A stretch of DNA of 64,000 bases from Pontibacter diazotrophicus (GCF_003367245.1 NZ_QRGR01000004.1:62001-126000); one strand, 5' to 3'; positions 36,679 through 46,833 are shown, numbered from the stretch's first letter. Translations and numbers: made by a program. The notes: generated by a model not told the origin, from the sequence alone.

Positions 36679-36681
36679 TAC

Positions 36682-37413
36682 ATGGAAAGTACTGTAGCCA
36701 GCAAACTGGAAGCACTTTTAAAGCTTCAGACCATCGATTCACAGCTTGATGAAATCAAAAGAGTAAGAGGAGACCTCCCTGAGGAAGTTCAGGACCTTGA
36801 AGATGAAATTGAAGGGTATGCAGTGCGGGTTCGTAAGTTTGATGATGAAGTAGCAAGCCTGAATGACTCTATTGCGCAACGCAAGCAGGCAACGAAAGAC
36901 GCTGAAAGCCTGATTCGCAAATATGAGGAGCAGCAGCAGAACGTACGCAACAACCGCGAGTACGATGCTATTACAAAGGAGATAGAACTTCAGAAGCTGG
37001 AAATCCAGATCAACGAGAAGAAAACAAGAGAAGCCCACTACCAGATTGAGCAGAAAATCAACGAGATAGAAGGCACAAAGCATCGCCTGGAAGAGCGCCG
37101 CAAAGACCTTGAGAACAAAAAGAAGGAGCTTGATCAGATTGTAGGGGAAAGCGAAGAGGAAGAAACAGCGCTTGAGAAAGAACGCGCTAAAGCGGCTGCC
37201 AACATCGAAGATCGTTTGCTTACTGCTTATACCCGTATCCGCGGAAACGTGCGCAACGGTTTGGCTGTTGTAACGGTGAAGCGTGATGCCTGCGGTGGTT
37301 GTTTTAACACGGTACCGCCTCAACGTCAGGCCGATATCGCTGCTCAGAAAAAGGTTATCGTCTGCGAACACTGTGGACGTGTGCTGGCTGGCGTAGAGCT
37401 ACGCGTATTCTAG
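36682..37413 (+). CDS. Coiled-coil protein with C-terminal C4 zinc ribbon
   Basis: 243 residues. Residues 5-170 form a long charged coiled coil. The C-terminus carries two CxxC knuckles, DACGGCFNTVPP and CEHCGRVL, of the zf-RING_7/C4-type zinc-ribbon family. Relatives are nucleic-acid associated in some bacteria, but the function is not established. It begins three bases after the Nif3-like stop, a tight operon I recall as common in Bacteroidota. Confidence 0.9.
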   Translation: MESTVASKLEALLKLQTIDSQLDEIKRVRGDLPEEVQDLEDEIEGYAVRVRKFDDEVASLNDSIAQRKQATKDAESLIRKYEEQQQNVRNNREYDAITKEIELQKLEIQINEKKTREAHYQIEQKINEIEGTKHRLEERRKDLENKKKELDQIVGESEEEETALEKERAKAAANIEDRLLTAYTRIRGNVRNGLAVVTVKRDACGGCFNTVPPQRQADIAAQKKVIVCEHCGRVLAGVELRVF

Positions 37414-37447
37414 TATAAAATTTCGGCGGTAAACGCTTAGATACTTT

Positions 37448-37479
37448 AAAAAGGATGGCTAAACCCCATCCTTTTTTTT
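37448..37479 (+). terminator. Intrinsic terminator of the nif3-like/zinc-ribbon operon
   Basis: AAAAAGGATGG pairs with CCATCCTTTTT around CTAAACC, followed by more T (eight T in total). Confidence 0.92.
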
Positions 37480-37520
37480 GTTGTTGGCCTTTTTCTTATT
37501 TATTACTTATCAATTGTTAC

Positions 37521-37680
37521 GCAAGCGTCCTGGCGGGACGGCCGTTGTTAGAAAATGTGTCACACTATTCTTTCGCTCCAGCAGAGCGACATGTTAAGGA
37601 AGTTTTTACAGGCCGCTCCGCTGGAGCTAAGGGCGGTTTCTGCCATTTAGCTATTAACAGATCGTCCCGCTGGGACTTGA
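37521..37680. repeat. Array of four related mini-hairpins (intergenic repeat element)
   Basis: The 358-base gap between 37414 and 37772 holds no believable gene; the 90-residue ORF across it is best read as a repeat artefact. Four short palindromes occur at 37526-37540, 37573-37589, 37615-37627 and 37664-37676, each with five- or six-base arms and three- to five-base loops. Their sequences are related: CGTCC..GGACG, TCGCTC..GAGCGA, GCTCC-GCT-GGAGC and GTCCC-GCT-GGGAC. Centre-to-centre spacing is about 40-50 bases. I recall similar GTCCCGCTGGGAC-type repeats in other Bacteroidota intergenic regions, but cannot verify it here. Confidence 0.7.
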
Positions 37681-37772
37681 ATCAAATTACAATCTGGAGT
37701 TGCATAACGTTAATTTTTGAAAGGTGAGACTAAACAGCCCGGATTGATACCCTCTCTTTATTAGTAAAAAGC

Positions 37773-39065
37773 ATGTTTTCTGCAGAAATAAAGGCCACAG
37801 ATTTACCCCTTTCACTGGAGGAATTCAGATTAAAGGCACTAGCCTGGGCTGATCAGCATCCGCATGTAGCCTATTATAACCCCAATAATATTCCCTATCC
37901 TCACCACGGGTTTGAGCACCTGTTAGCTGTTTCATCTGGTGCTCCGCTACCGCTTCTCGAGGAAGACGCCTTCAACAGTCTTCGGCAGGAGCTACAGCAG
38001 GAACACCCGCTTCTTTGCGGTTTCCTGACGTACGATTTGAAGAATCAGGTGGAGAAACTACAAAGTCAGAACATCGATAATATAGGGTTCCCTCTCCTGC
38101 ACTTCTTCTCTCCTACACTATACCTGTACTTTAAGCAGGATGGCATAAACATCTACAGTGTAGAAGATAACATAGCGACAACTAAAGCTTCTATCATAGC
38201 AACACCTGCTCCTTTCCCTGTTGCTCCTATGAATGTCGAAGTAAAGCAGCGGCTAGCCAAAAGGCAATACACAAATGATGTGGAGCGCATACGACAGCAC
38301 ATATTGGAGGGCGAGGTGTACGAACTCAACTACTGCATCGAGTTTTATGCGGAGAACACAGTGCTTCAACCACTGCCCCTTTACCTGGCGCTGAACGAGG
38401 CTTCCCCTACTCCGTTTTCAGGCTATTTAAAGTGTCAGGACAAATACTTGCTCTGTGCTTCCCCGGAGCGATTCTTGAAGAAAGAAAGCCAAAAACTCAT
38501 TTCGCAGCCCATCAAGGGCACCATACGTCGCGGGGCAACACCACAGGAAGACGCAGCACTGCAGTACCAGCTACGTCACGATGAAAAAGAACTCGCTGAG
38601 AACATGATGATCGTGGACCTGGTGCGAAATGATTTAAGTCATTCCTGTGCCACCGGAACCGTGCAGGTAGAGGAAATGTTCGGCATTTACGGCTTCAGGC
38701 AGGTATCGCAGATGATCTCCAGCATTGTAGGGGAACTGCGGCCAGACAAGGATTTGGTAGATGCACTTAAAGGTGCTTTCCCGATGGGCAGTATGACGGG
38801 GGCTCCTAAAATAAGCGCCCTGCAGCGCATAGAGGAACTGGAGGTAACCAGGCGGGGCTTGTATTCAGGCGCTTATGGCTACATTAAGCCGAACAACGAC
38901 TGTGATTTTAATGTGGTAATCCGCAGCATACAGTACAATGCCAGCCAGCAGTACCTCTCCTTTATGGTCGGAAGTGCCATCACCTATGACTCAGACCCGG
39001 AGCAGGAGTATGCGGAATGCCTGCTGAAGGCGCAGGCCATCTTAAAAGTACTTGGTCGGGGCTGA
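37773..39065 (+). CDS. pabB: Aminodeoxychorismate synthase component I
   Basis: 430 residues of the chorismate-binding (TrpE/PabB/MenF) fold. The active-site region LISQPIKGTIRRGATP has the PIKGT motif of PabB (TrpE has PIAGT), favouring aminodeoxychorismate synthase for folate synthesis. DLVRNDLSHSCATGTV, FPMGSMTGAPKI and SGAYGYI are the standard substrate and magnesium-binding motifs. Neither the glutaminase partner PabA nor the lyase PabC is adjacent. A second chorismate enzyme, MenF, occurs at 56393. Confidence 0.88.
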   Translation: MFSAEIKATDLPLSLEEFRLKALAWADQHPHVAYYNPNNIPYPHHGFEHLLAVSSGAPLPLLEEDAFNSLRQELQQEHPLLCGFLTYDLKNQVEKLQSQNIDNIGFPLLHFFSPTLYLYFKQDGINIYSVEDNIATTKASIIATPAPFPVAPMNVEVKQRLAKRQYTNDVERIRQHILEGEVYELNYCIEFYAENTVLQPLPLYLALNEASPTPFSGYLKCQDKYLLCASPERFLKKESQKLISQPIKGTIRRGATPQEDAALQYQLRHDEKELAENMMIVDLVRNDLSHSCATGTVQVEEMFGIYGFRQVSQMISSIVGELRPDKDLVDALKGAFPMGSMTGAPKISALQRIEELEVTRRGLYSGAYGYIKPNNDCDFNVVIRSIQYNASQQYLSFMVGSAITYDSDPEQEYAECLLKAQAILKVLGRG

Positions 39066-39230
39066 TCTTTGCGCCTTCAATTATGAATGACGAATTATGA
39101 ATTAGAAACTGATTAACAGAAAGAATGAATGCATACTATTAGCTTTTCACTTTGTGAAAATGAAGAAACAAAGTACTCCTCATTTTTAGACACTTAATTC
39201 ATAATTCGGAATTCGGAATTCATAATTAAT
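39066..39230. repeat. Word-repeat palindrome between pabB and miaB
   Basis: Left arm 39079-39104 contains AATTATGAAT twice. Right arm 39195-39228 contains TAATTCATAATTCG, exactly complementary to part of the left arm, followed by GAATTCGGAATTCATAATT, a further stutter of the same word. In the centre TTTTCAC-TTT-GTGAAAA (39144-39160) forms a separate perfect hairpin. Confidence 0.75.
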
Positions 39231-39273
39231 TAAAGCGCCTGTCATTCTGTCACGTTTTTAGAGGAGTTTATTG

Positions 39274-39281
39274 TATATTTG
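39274..39281 (+). promoter_or_regulatory. miaB -7 box (TATATTTG)
   Basis: A perfect TAnnTTTG lies 19 bases before the miaB ATG. A T-rich GTTTTTA lies about 19 bases further upstream in the -33 position. Confidence 0.6.
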
Positions 39282-39299
39282 CAGCTGTAATTTGATACC

Positions 39300-40730
39300 A
39301 TGGATCCAATAGTAGATTTAGATTTTATAGACAACCGCACACCGGAGCAAGCTGCAGCCTGCGATACAAAGGTAACTGCGGAAACAAACACGGGTAAGGG
39401 GCGCAAGCTATACATTGAAAGCTACGGCTGCCAGATGAATTTCTCCGATAGCGAAATTGTGTCATCCATCATGTTTGAGCAGGGTTTTGACACGACGGCT
39501 GACATCGCACAGGCTGACCTGGTGTTCCTGAATACCTGCTCTATACGCGAAAAGGCAGAACAGACGGTTCGGAACCGCTTAGGACAGATCAATTATTATA
39601 AGAAGAAAAAGCCGGCAATGATGGTAGGCGTGCTGGGCTGCATGGCCGAGCGTCTCAAAAAATCCTTGCTGGAAGAAGAAAAGATAGTAGATCTGGTAGT
39701 AGGTCCTGATGCTTACCGCGACCTACCGAACCTGATCAGTGAAGTGGATGGCGGACAGAAGGCAGTCAATGTGCTGCTTTCCCGAGAAGAAACCTATGCT
39801 GATATCAACCCTATCCGACTGAACAGCAACGGGGTAAGCGCCTACATCTCTATCATGCGGGGCTGCGACAACATGTGCTCGTTTTGCGTAGTGCCGTTTA
39901 CCCGTGGCCGCGAGCGCAGCCGCGATGCCAACTCCATTGTGCGTGAGGCGCAGGCGCTGTCAGACCAAGGGTATAAAGAAGTAACGCTGCTGGGCCAGAA
40001 TGTAGACTCTTACAAATGGGCCTCAGAAGACGGTACCGAATCGGTAAACTTTGCGCAGCTCCTGGAAAAAGTAGCCTTGGTGGATACCAATATGCGTGTC
40101 CGGTTTTCCACTTCGCACCCCAAAGACATCACCGATGAAGTGTTGTACACCATCAAAAAGCACGACAACATCTGCAAATACATCCACCTGCCTGCACAGA
40201 GCGGCAACTCCCGTGTGTTGGAGATCATGAACCGCACCTACGACCGTGCCTGGTACCTGAACCGCGTGGATGCAATCAGAAGAATTTTAGGTAACGAGTG
40301 CGGTATTTCTTCCGATATGATTGCCGGCTTCTGCACCGAAACCGAAGAAGAGCACCAGGACACCCTCACGCTTATGGACTATGTGCAGTACGACTACTCC
40401 TATATGTTCTTCTACTCTGAGCGACCAGGAACACTGGCTGCGCGCAAATTGGAAGACGATATTCCACTGGAAGTGAAAAAGCGCCGCCTGGCCGAAATCA
40501 TAGAAAAACAACGCGAAACCTCCCTGAACCGCAACAAGCTGGACGTGGGCAGGGTGCACAAAGTATTGGTAGAAGGATTCTCAAAGAAGTCAGATGAGCA
40601 GCTGAGCGGACGCAACGACCAGAACAAGGTGGTTATCTTCGACAAGAAACATTATAAAAAAGGCGATTACGTGAACGTGTTCGTGCACGACTGCAGCGTA
40701 GGCACCCTTTTCGGGAAAGCCATAGATTAA
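39300..40730 (+). CDS. miaB: tRNA-2-methylthio-N6-dimethylallyladenosine synthase
   Basis: 476-residue radical-SAM methylthiotransferase that converts i6A37 to ms2i6A37. The N-terminal cluster cysteines occur in [27 protein letters not shown] and LGCMAERL. The radical-SAM motif is [14 protein letters not shown], and a TRAM domain closes the C-terminus ([17 protein letters not shown]). About 40 extra N-terminal residues precede the domain. It heads the cluster that runs to groEL. Confidence 0.97.
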   Translation: MDPIVDLDFIDNRTPEQAAACDTKVTAETNTGKGRKLYIESYGCQMNFSDSEIVSSIMFEQGFDTTADIAQADLVFLNTCSIREKAEQTVRNRLGQINYYKKKKPAMMVGVLGCMAERLKKSLLEEEKIVDLVVGPDAYRDLPNLISEVDGGQKAVNVLLSREETYADINPIRLNSNGVSAYISIMRGCDNMCSFCVVPFTRGRERSRDANSIVREAQALSDQGYKEVTLLGQNVDSYKWASEDGTESVNFAQLLEKVALVDTNMRVRFSTSHPKDITDEVLYTIKKHDNICKYIHLPAQSGNSRVLEIMNRTYDRAWYLNRVDAIRRILGNECGISSDMIAGFCTETEEEHQDTLTLMDYVQYDYSYMFFYSERPGTLAARKLEDDIPLEVKKRRLAEIIEKQRETSLNRNKLDVGRVHKVLVEGFSKKSDEQLSGRNDQNKVVIFDKKHYKKGDYVNVFVHDCSVGTLFGKAID

Positions 40731-40836
40731 TGTGCTGATTATTTAATAAGGTAATGTGCTGGCAGATTGATAGCATCTCTCCGGAGGAAGCACATTAGAA
40801 ATTTAACTGATTAGCACATTTACCCATTAGCACATT
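40729..40836. repeat. Word-repeat palindrome between miaB and the sigma-54 regulator
   Basis: AATGTGCT occurs at 40729-40736 (overlapping the miaB stop) and 40753-40760. Its reverse complement AGCACATT occurs three times at 40789-40796, 40813-40820 and 40829-40836, ending eight bases before the regulator ATG. The whole 113-base spacer is thus an imperfect palindrome of repeated words. Confidence 0.8.
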
Positions 40837-40843
40837 GAATTAC

Positions 40844-42130
40844 ATGCGCAATATTGATATACAAAGCATAAAGCAGCGTTTTGGTATTATAGGCAACTCC
40901 CACCTGCTCAACCATGCCATACAAGTGGCGGTGCAGGTGGCGCCTACAGATATGACAGTGCTTATCACCGGGGAAAGCGGTAGTGGTAAAGAATCATTTT
41001 CGAAGATCATTCACCAGCTGAGCCCTCGCAAGCACGGGCAGTTCATTGCCATTAACTGTGGTGCCATCCCAGAGGGCACGATAGATTCTGAGCTTTTCGG
41101 ACATGAGAAAGGTTCTTTTACAGGTGCCCAGGAAGCACGTAAGGGTTATTTTGAAGTAACAGATGGCGGCACTATTTTCCTGGATGAGATCGGGGAAATG
41201 CCCTTAGGCACGCAGGCACGCCTGTTGCGGGTGCTGGAAAACGGTGAATTTATCAAAGTGGGTTCCTCGAAGGTGCAGAAGACGGATGTGCGGGTAGTAG
41301 CTGCCACAAACGTGAACCTGATAAGAGCAGTAGAGAACGGCCGGTTCCGGGAAGACCTTTATTACCGTCTGAATACAGTACCTATCACGGTTCCATCTTT
41401 ACGTGAACGTGGAGATGATATCTACCTGCTGTTCCGCAAGTTCGCTGCCGATTTTTCGGAGAAATACAAAGTAAAACCGATTACGCTGACACCGGATGCG
41501 GTGCATGAACTGATACGCTTTCCTTTCCCGGGCAACATCCGCCAGCTAAAGAACATGGTGGAGCAGATATCGGTGCTGGAGTATGACCGGGAAGTAGACG
41601 GGCAGAAAATGCGGCAGTATCTGCCGCAGGAACAGGTAAAAAGCAACCTGCCTGCCGTGCTGGCAAAAGAGCAAAGCGGCGAGCACAACTATTCGGAACG
41701 CGACCTGCTCTACAAAGTGCTGTTCGACATGCGGCGCGATGTGTCAGAGCTTAAAAAGCTGGTTTTTGACATGATTACTACACATCAGCCAAACGAAGAA
41801 GAACTGCTGAAAGAGCACGGTCACCTTTTTGAGAACATTGAACAGTACAACGGCAACGGCCGAAGTTATCAGCCACAGGAGCCCCTGCACAAGGAACCGT
41901 ACTACTTGCCCGTTAACAGAGCACAGGTGCAGGAGTACGAAGAGCAGAAAGTGGAGGATATTCCGCACGAGTATGAGGAAGAAAGCCTGTCGCTGGAGAA
42001 CAAAGAAAAAGAACTTATCCTGAAAGCGCTCAAAAAGCATAACAACAAGCGCAAGTATGCTGCCCAGGATTTAGGGATTTCGGAGCGCACCCTTTATCGA
42101 AAATTAAAACAGTATGACATTGAAGATTAG
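40844..42130 (+). CDS. Sigma-54-interacting transcriptional activator
   Basis: 428-residue AAA+ activator from ATG 40844 (an in-frame TTG lies at 40835). The Walker A is GESGSGKESF, the sigma-54 contact loop reads GSFTGA (an A-to-S variant of GAFTGA), and Walker B is GGTIFLDEIGEMP. A Fis-type helix-turn-helix ends the protein (KRKYAAQDLGISERTLYRKL). There is almost no N-terminal sensory domain, only about 15 residues before the AAA core, but there is a long, charged linker (about residues 265-375) before the HTH. It is the first gene of a transcript with lptE, which overlaps it by 17 bases. Likely targets are -24/-12 promoters, perhaps including groES. Confidence 0.92.
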   Translation: MRNIDIQSIKQRFGIIGNSHLLNHAIQVAVQVAPTDMTVLITGESGSGKESFSKIIHQLSPRKHGQFIAINCGAIPEGTIDSELFGHEKGSFTGAQEARKGYFEVTDGGTIFLDEIGEMPLGTQARLLRVLENGEFIKVGSSKVQKTDVRVVAATNVNLIRAVENGRFREDLYYRLNTVPITVPSLRERGDDIYLLFRKFAADFSEKYKVKPITLTPDAVHELIRFPFPGNIRQLKNMVEQISVLEYDREVDGQKMRQYLPQEQVKSNLPAVLAKEQSGEHNYSERDLLYKVLFDMRRDVSELKKLVFDMITTHQPNEEELLKEHGHLFENIEQYNGNGRSYQPQEPLHKEPYYLPVNRAQVQEYEEQKVEDIPHEYEEESLSLENKEKELILKALKKHNNKRKYAAQDLGISERTLYRKLKQYDIED

Positions 42131-42641
42131 CCTGCGACATGTAAGCTTTGCTTTAACCTTGCTGCTGCTGTTGTGCAGTGGCTGTGGCATTTATTCTTTC
42201 ACCGGCACCACTATTTCTCCGGATATCAGGAGCATCTCCATTCAGAATTTTGAAAACCTGACAGGAGAAGGCCCCGCAAACCTGACACAGGTGGTGACAA
42301 ACAATTTTACGGACTACTACCGCCGCAACACAAACTTAACGGTACTGCAGGACGAAGGCGACTTGCAATTGGAAGGACAGATTGTTAGCTTTAATTATTC
42401 TCCTGCTGCTATTCAGCGGGAAGGGCAGAATGATATTGCCGGGTTGAACCGCCTGACATTAAGTGTACAGGTTCGCTTTATGAACACAAAGGAGCCTGAA
42501 AAAGACTTCGACAGGGCGTTTACCATTTCCCAGGACTTTCCGGCGGATACGGATATCACTCAGCTGTCTACCGTGCAGATAGAGCAGCTGTCAGAACGCT
42601 TAGTGACAGACGTATTCAACAAAACAGTGGCAGATTGGTAG
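42114..42641 (+). CDS. lptE: LPS-assembly lipoprotein LptE
   Basis: 175-residue outer-membrane lipoprotein that plugs the LptD barrel for lipopolysaccharide export. A signal peptide with lipobox C-S-G-C places the lipidated Cys near residue 24, and the Bacteroidota LptE opening GIYSFTGTTISPDIRSISI follows. The start overlaps the regulator's end by 17 bases, so translation is probably coupled. Confidence 0.9.
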   Translation: MTLKISLRHVSFALTLLLLLCSGCGIYSFTGTTISPDIRSISIQNFENLTGEGPANLTQVVTNNFTDYYRRNTNLTVLQDEGDLQLEGQIVSFNYSPAAIQREGQNDIAGLNRLTLSVQVRFMNTKEPEKDFDRAFTISQDFPADTDITQLSTVQIEQLSERLVTDVFNKTVADW

Positions 42642-42670
42642 TGCCCCTTTTATTTAAGTAGTTAGCCAGC

Positions 42671-44074
42671 ATGAACAAGTCAGCATTTCTTGAACTGATC
42701 CAACAGGCAGCGAGTATCTCCGACCAGCAAACAGAAGAACTGGAGAAGATGGCCGCTACTTTCCCGTATTGCCAGACGGCTCATCTTCTATTGGCTAAAT
42801 CGGCTTACGACAAGGGCAGCATGCTTTCTACGCAGCGCCTGCGCCGGGCTTCAGCCTATGCCACCAACCGGCAGGTGCTGAAGCGTATCATCTATACCTC
42901 GCCTGTGCCTGCGCCGGTATTTGAAGAACCGGTGGTAGCGGAGCAAGAAGTAATGGTTCTGGAAACTTCTGAAAACCTGGCGACAAAAGTTACAGAATCA
43001 CATCAGGAGGAAACCATTAACGCTCCTGATGCTAAAGAAGTTACATCAACGCAAACATTGCAGCAGGAGGCTCCCGCTGATGAAACCGTAGCCGGGGAAA
43101 CAGCATATATTCCGGACGAGATAGCAGCTGAAGATAAACTCTATATAGAAGATGATAAAGCTGAAGCTGTAGCTGGACCATCTGATAATATTAATGCTGT
43201 TGAAAGCCTGGAGGAAGAAAACCTGGAGGCAACACAAGAGCCTGACGAGCTGATTCCGTACGAGCTGGCCGAGTTGCTTACTATCAACAGCCTGAATACT
43301 TCCTTTACTGACCTTCTGGCGCAAAAGCCGGATACTTTCAACACAGTTACAAAAGAAGAAGATCAGCCAGGTCATGTCATTTTTCCGGATGATTTCAGAG
43401 AGGCAAATGATGAACTGGCTCAGATTATAGCGGAGGAAAGCCCTGTTTCAGCACAGGAAGTTTATGTGCTGGAAGACAGCGCCACCTCCCCCGCTCTTGT
43501 AGAGCATCATTCACCTGAGCCTGACCATGCAGATGCTGTTCCTGCCTATGACAGGCAAACAACTGTGCCAGCACCCGAGGAAGCACCGATTAATTATTCA
43601 CTTGGTGAAATTGATCGCATGTACGCCGAAGACTCCATCGGTTACTGGATGTCCTCCAGCCGCATGGGGGAAGTGCTGCAGTTAAAGGATGAGGTAACGC
43701 GTCAGCGACCGGCTGGTTTCCACCCGGAACTGATTCTGGAGTATAGCAAGACCCATGAACTGGAGGAGAAGCCAGAAGAACTGAAAGCCCCTTCCCTGCA
43801 CCATCAACTCAATATCATTGATCAGTTCCTGAAACAGAACCCGCGCCTGAAAGCGATGAACAACATCAAACTGAAGCAGGAACCGCAGGAAGATTTGTCT
43901 TTACGGAACTCAAAGATTAAAAAAGGCATTGCATCAGAGAGCCTTGCCAATATTTTCCTGAACCAGGGAAAGGTAAAAAAGGCCATCAAAATATATGAGC
44001 AGCTCATTTTGAAAAATCCGGAAAAAAAGAGTTACTTTGCCGAACAGATAGAAAAATTACAAAACTTAGACTAA
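42671..44074 (+). CDS. Acidic TPR-containing protein of the lptE-secG cluster
   Basis: 467 residues of unknown function. The N-terminal 75 residues are helical (FLELIQQAASISDQQTEEL and AHLLLAKSAYDKGS). A long acidic, low-complexity middle (about 80-300, rich in Glu, Ala, Val and Pro) follows. The C-terminus has a TPR-like unit (SLANIFLNQGKVKKAIKIYE then NPEKKSYFAEQIEKL). No signal peptide is visible, so it is probably cytoplasmic. It lies 29 bases after lptE and one base before secG. Confidence 0.8.
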   Translation: MNKSAFLELIQQAASISDQQTEELEKMAATFPYCQTAHLLLAKSAYDKGSMLSTQRLRRASAYATNRQVLKRIIYTSPVPAPVFEEPVVAEQEVMVLETSENLATKVTESHQEETINAPDAKEVTSTQTLQQEAPADETVAGETAYIPDEIAAEDKLYIEDDKAEAVAGPSDNINAVESLEEENLEATQEPDELIPYELAELLTINSLNTSFTDLLAQKPDTFNTVTKEEDQPGHVIFPDDFREANDELAQIIAEESPVSAQEVYVLEDSATSPALVEHHSPEPDHADAVPAYDRQTTVPAPEEAPINYSLGEIDRMYAEDSIGYWMSSSRMGEVLQLKDEVTRQRPAGFHPELILEYSKTHELEEKPEELKAPSLHHQLNIIDQFLKQNPRLKAMNNIKLKQEPQEDLSLRNSKIKKGIASESLANIFLNQGKVKKAIKIYEQLILKNPEKKSYFAEQIEKLQNLD

Positions 44075-44075
44075 G

Positions 44076-44477
44076 ATGTATATCGCCCTTATCAGTATCA
44101 TTATCTTTATTTGCGTACTACTGGTATTAGTTGTACTCGCTCAAAACCCGAAGGGCGGTGGCCTTTCAAGCCAGTTTGGCGGCGGTGGTGCCAGCCAGCT
44201 AATGGGCGTGAAACGCACCGGAGACCTGTTAGAAAAACTGACATGGGGTTTCGCCATTACACTGGTTGTACTGACATTAGGTACACACATGATGGTTGAC
44301 TCTGCCGGTGATTCTACTGTGAGCAGAAGCGTTAACGAGGAGCGTGCACGTCAGTCGCAACTTCCTGGAGGTGCTGCCACCTTCCCAGGTGCTGGTGTAG
44401 CCGGAGAAGACAGTGCTGCCGTTATTCCGGACGCCGCTGACATTCCTGAAATGATAGACACAGCCAACGCGCAGTAA
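44076..44477 (+). CDS. secG: Protein translocase subunit SecG
   Basis: 133 residues; a two-helix SecG core. The first helix is IALISIIIFICVLLVLVVLAQ, the loop NPKGGGLSSQFGGGGASQLMGVKRTGD is typical of the family, and the second helix is LTWGFAITLVVLTLG. An acidic, Ala/Pro-rich C-terminal extension follows. It assists SecYEG in protein export. It starts one base after the TPR gene. Confidence 0.95.
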   Translation: MYIALISIIIFICVLLVLVVLAQNPKGGGLSSQFGGGGASQLMGVKRTGDLLEKLTWGFAITLVVLTLGTHMMVDSAGDSTVSRSVNEERARQSQLPGGAATFPGAGVAGEDSAAVIPDAADIPEMIDTANAQ

Positions 44478-44503
44478 GCGTTGCTTCTTATTCCATATAA
44501 CAG

Positions 44504-44532
44504 AAAAGCCGATCGTTCAGGTCGGCTTTTTT
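44504..44532 (+). terminator. Intrinsic terminator after secG
   Basis: AAAAGCCGA (44504-44512) pairs with TCGGCTTTT (44522-44530), with six T in total. It separates the lptE-secG transcript from groESL. Confidence 0.88.
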
Positions 44533-44585
44533 GTTTACTGCCGGTACCAATCTTGTCAGCAAAATCAAAAAAAGTTCCCTGTATA

Positions 44586-44681
44586 TGGCAGAATCTGCCA
44601 AACATGACAGAAAAAATGGCGCTTTACGCTGAAAAAATGGCTTAAAATGGCAGTATTCGTGTCTTGGCAAAGGAATTGATA
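44586..44681 (+). promoter_or_regulatory. groES control region: palindrome, phased repeats and sigma-54-like promoter
   Basis: TGGCAGAATCTGCCA (44586-44600) is a perfect palindrome with a three-base centre. AAAATGGC recurs at 44613-44620, 44634-44641 and 44644-44651, with 21- and 10-base spacing, i.e. in helical phase. TTGGCA-N6-TTGA (44664-44679) matches a -24/-12 promoter except that GC at -12 is GA. The groES ATG is at 44737. No TAnnTTTG box is visible in this region. Confidence 0.6.
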
Positions 44682-44736
44682 GAGCAGTAGTGTTATTAAC
44701 TCATTTCTAAACAATATAACCTAATAACAAAAACAT

Positions 44737-45027
44737 ATGTCAATCAGCATTAAACCATTAGCAGACAGAGTAATCGTAGCTCCTGCTGCAGCAGAAGAGA
44801 AAACAAAATCAGGCATCATCATTCCTGACACTGCCAAAGAGAAGCCACAGCGTGGTGAGGTAGTAGCCGTAGGTGAAGGCAAAACTTCTGAGCAGGGCGC
44901 CCTGCTGAAGCCACAGGTACAAGTTGGCGACCAAGTGTTGTATGGCAAGTACGCAGGCACAGAGATCGCCGTAGACGGTAACGACTACCTCATCATGCGC
45001 GAGTCTGACATCCTGGCTGTCCTTTAA
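44737..45027 (+). CDS. groES: Co-chaperonin GroES
   Basis: 96 residues, the usual GroES length. The mobile-loop sequence [21 protein letters not shown] and the C-terminal strand [18 protein letters not shown] are typical. It caps the GroEL folding chamber. It is followed after 40 bases by groEL. Confidence 0.98.
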   Translation: MSISIKPLADRVIVAPAAAEEKTKSGIIIPDTAKEKPQRGEVVAVGEGKTSEQGALLKPQVQVGDQVLYGKYAGTEIAVDGNDYLIMRESDILAVL

Positions 45028-45064
45028 TTCATTTTCTGTAAATCGTAATCCAAAAGTATATTAA

Positions 45065-46702
<1,638 letters not shown>

Positions 46703-46723
46703 TCAATTCCCATAGTATAAAAG

Positions 46724-46757
46724 AAAACCCTGAGTCATTACTGGCTCAGGGTTTTTT
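46724..46757 (+). terminator. groESL intrinsic terminator
   Basis: AAAACCCTGAG (46724-46734) pairs with CTCAGGGTTTT (46745-46755) and is followed by T. Confidence 0.9.
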
Positions 46758-46833
46758 GTTTTAGATCATCTGAATTTCAGCCACTATACAGTACAGTGCG
46801 CTTAAGCAAATACACTCTGGCTATCAGCCTCCT

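Noticed and set aside
37455..37727. A 90-residue plus-strand ORF across the spacer after the zinc-ribbon gene
   Set aside because: It runs through a terminator and the four mini-hairpins, has no domain signal, and is best explained as a by-product of the repeat.
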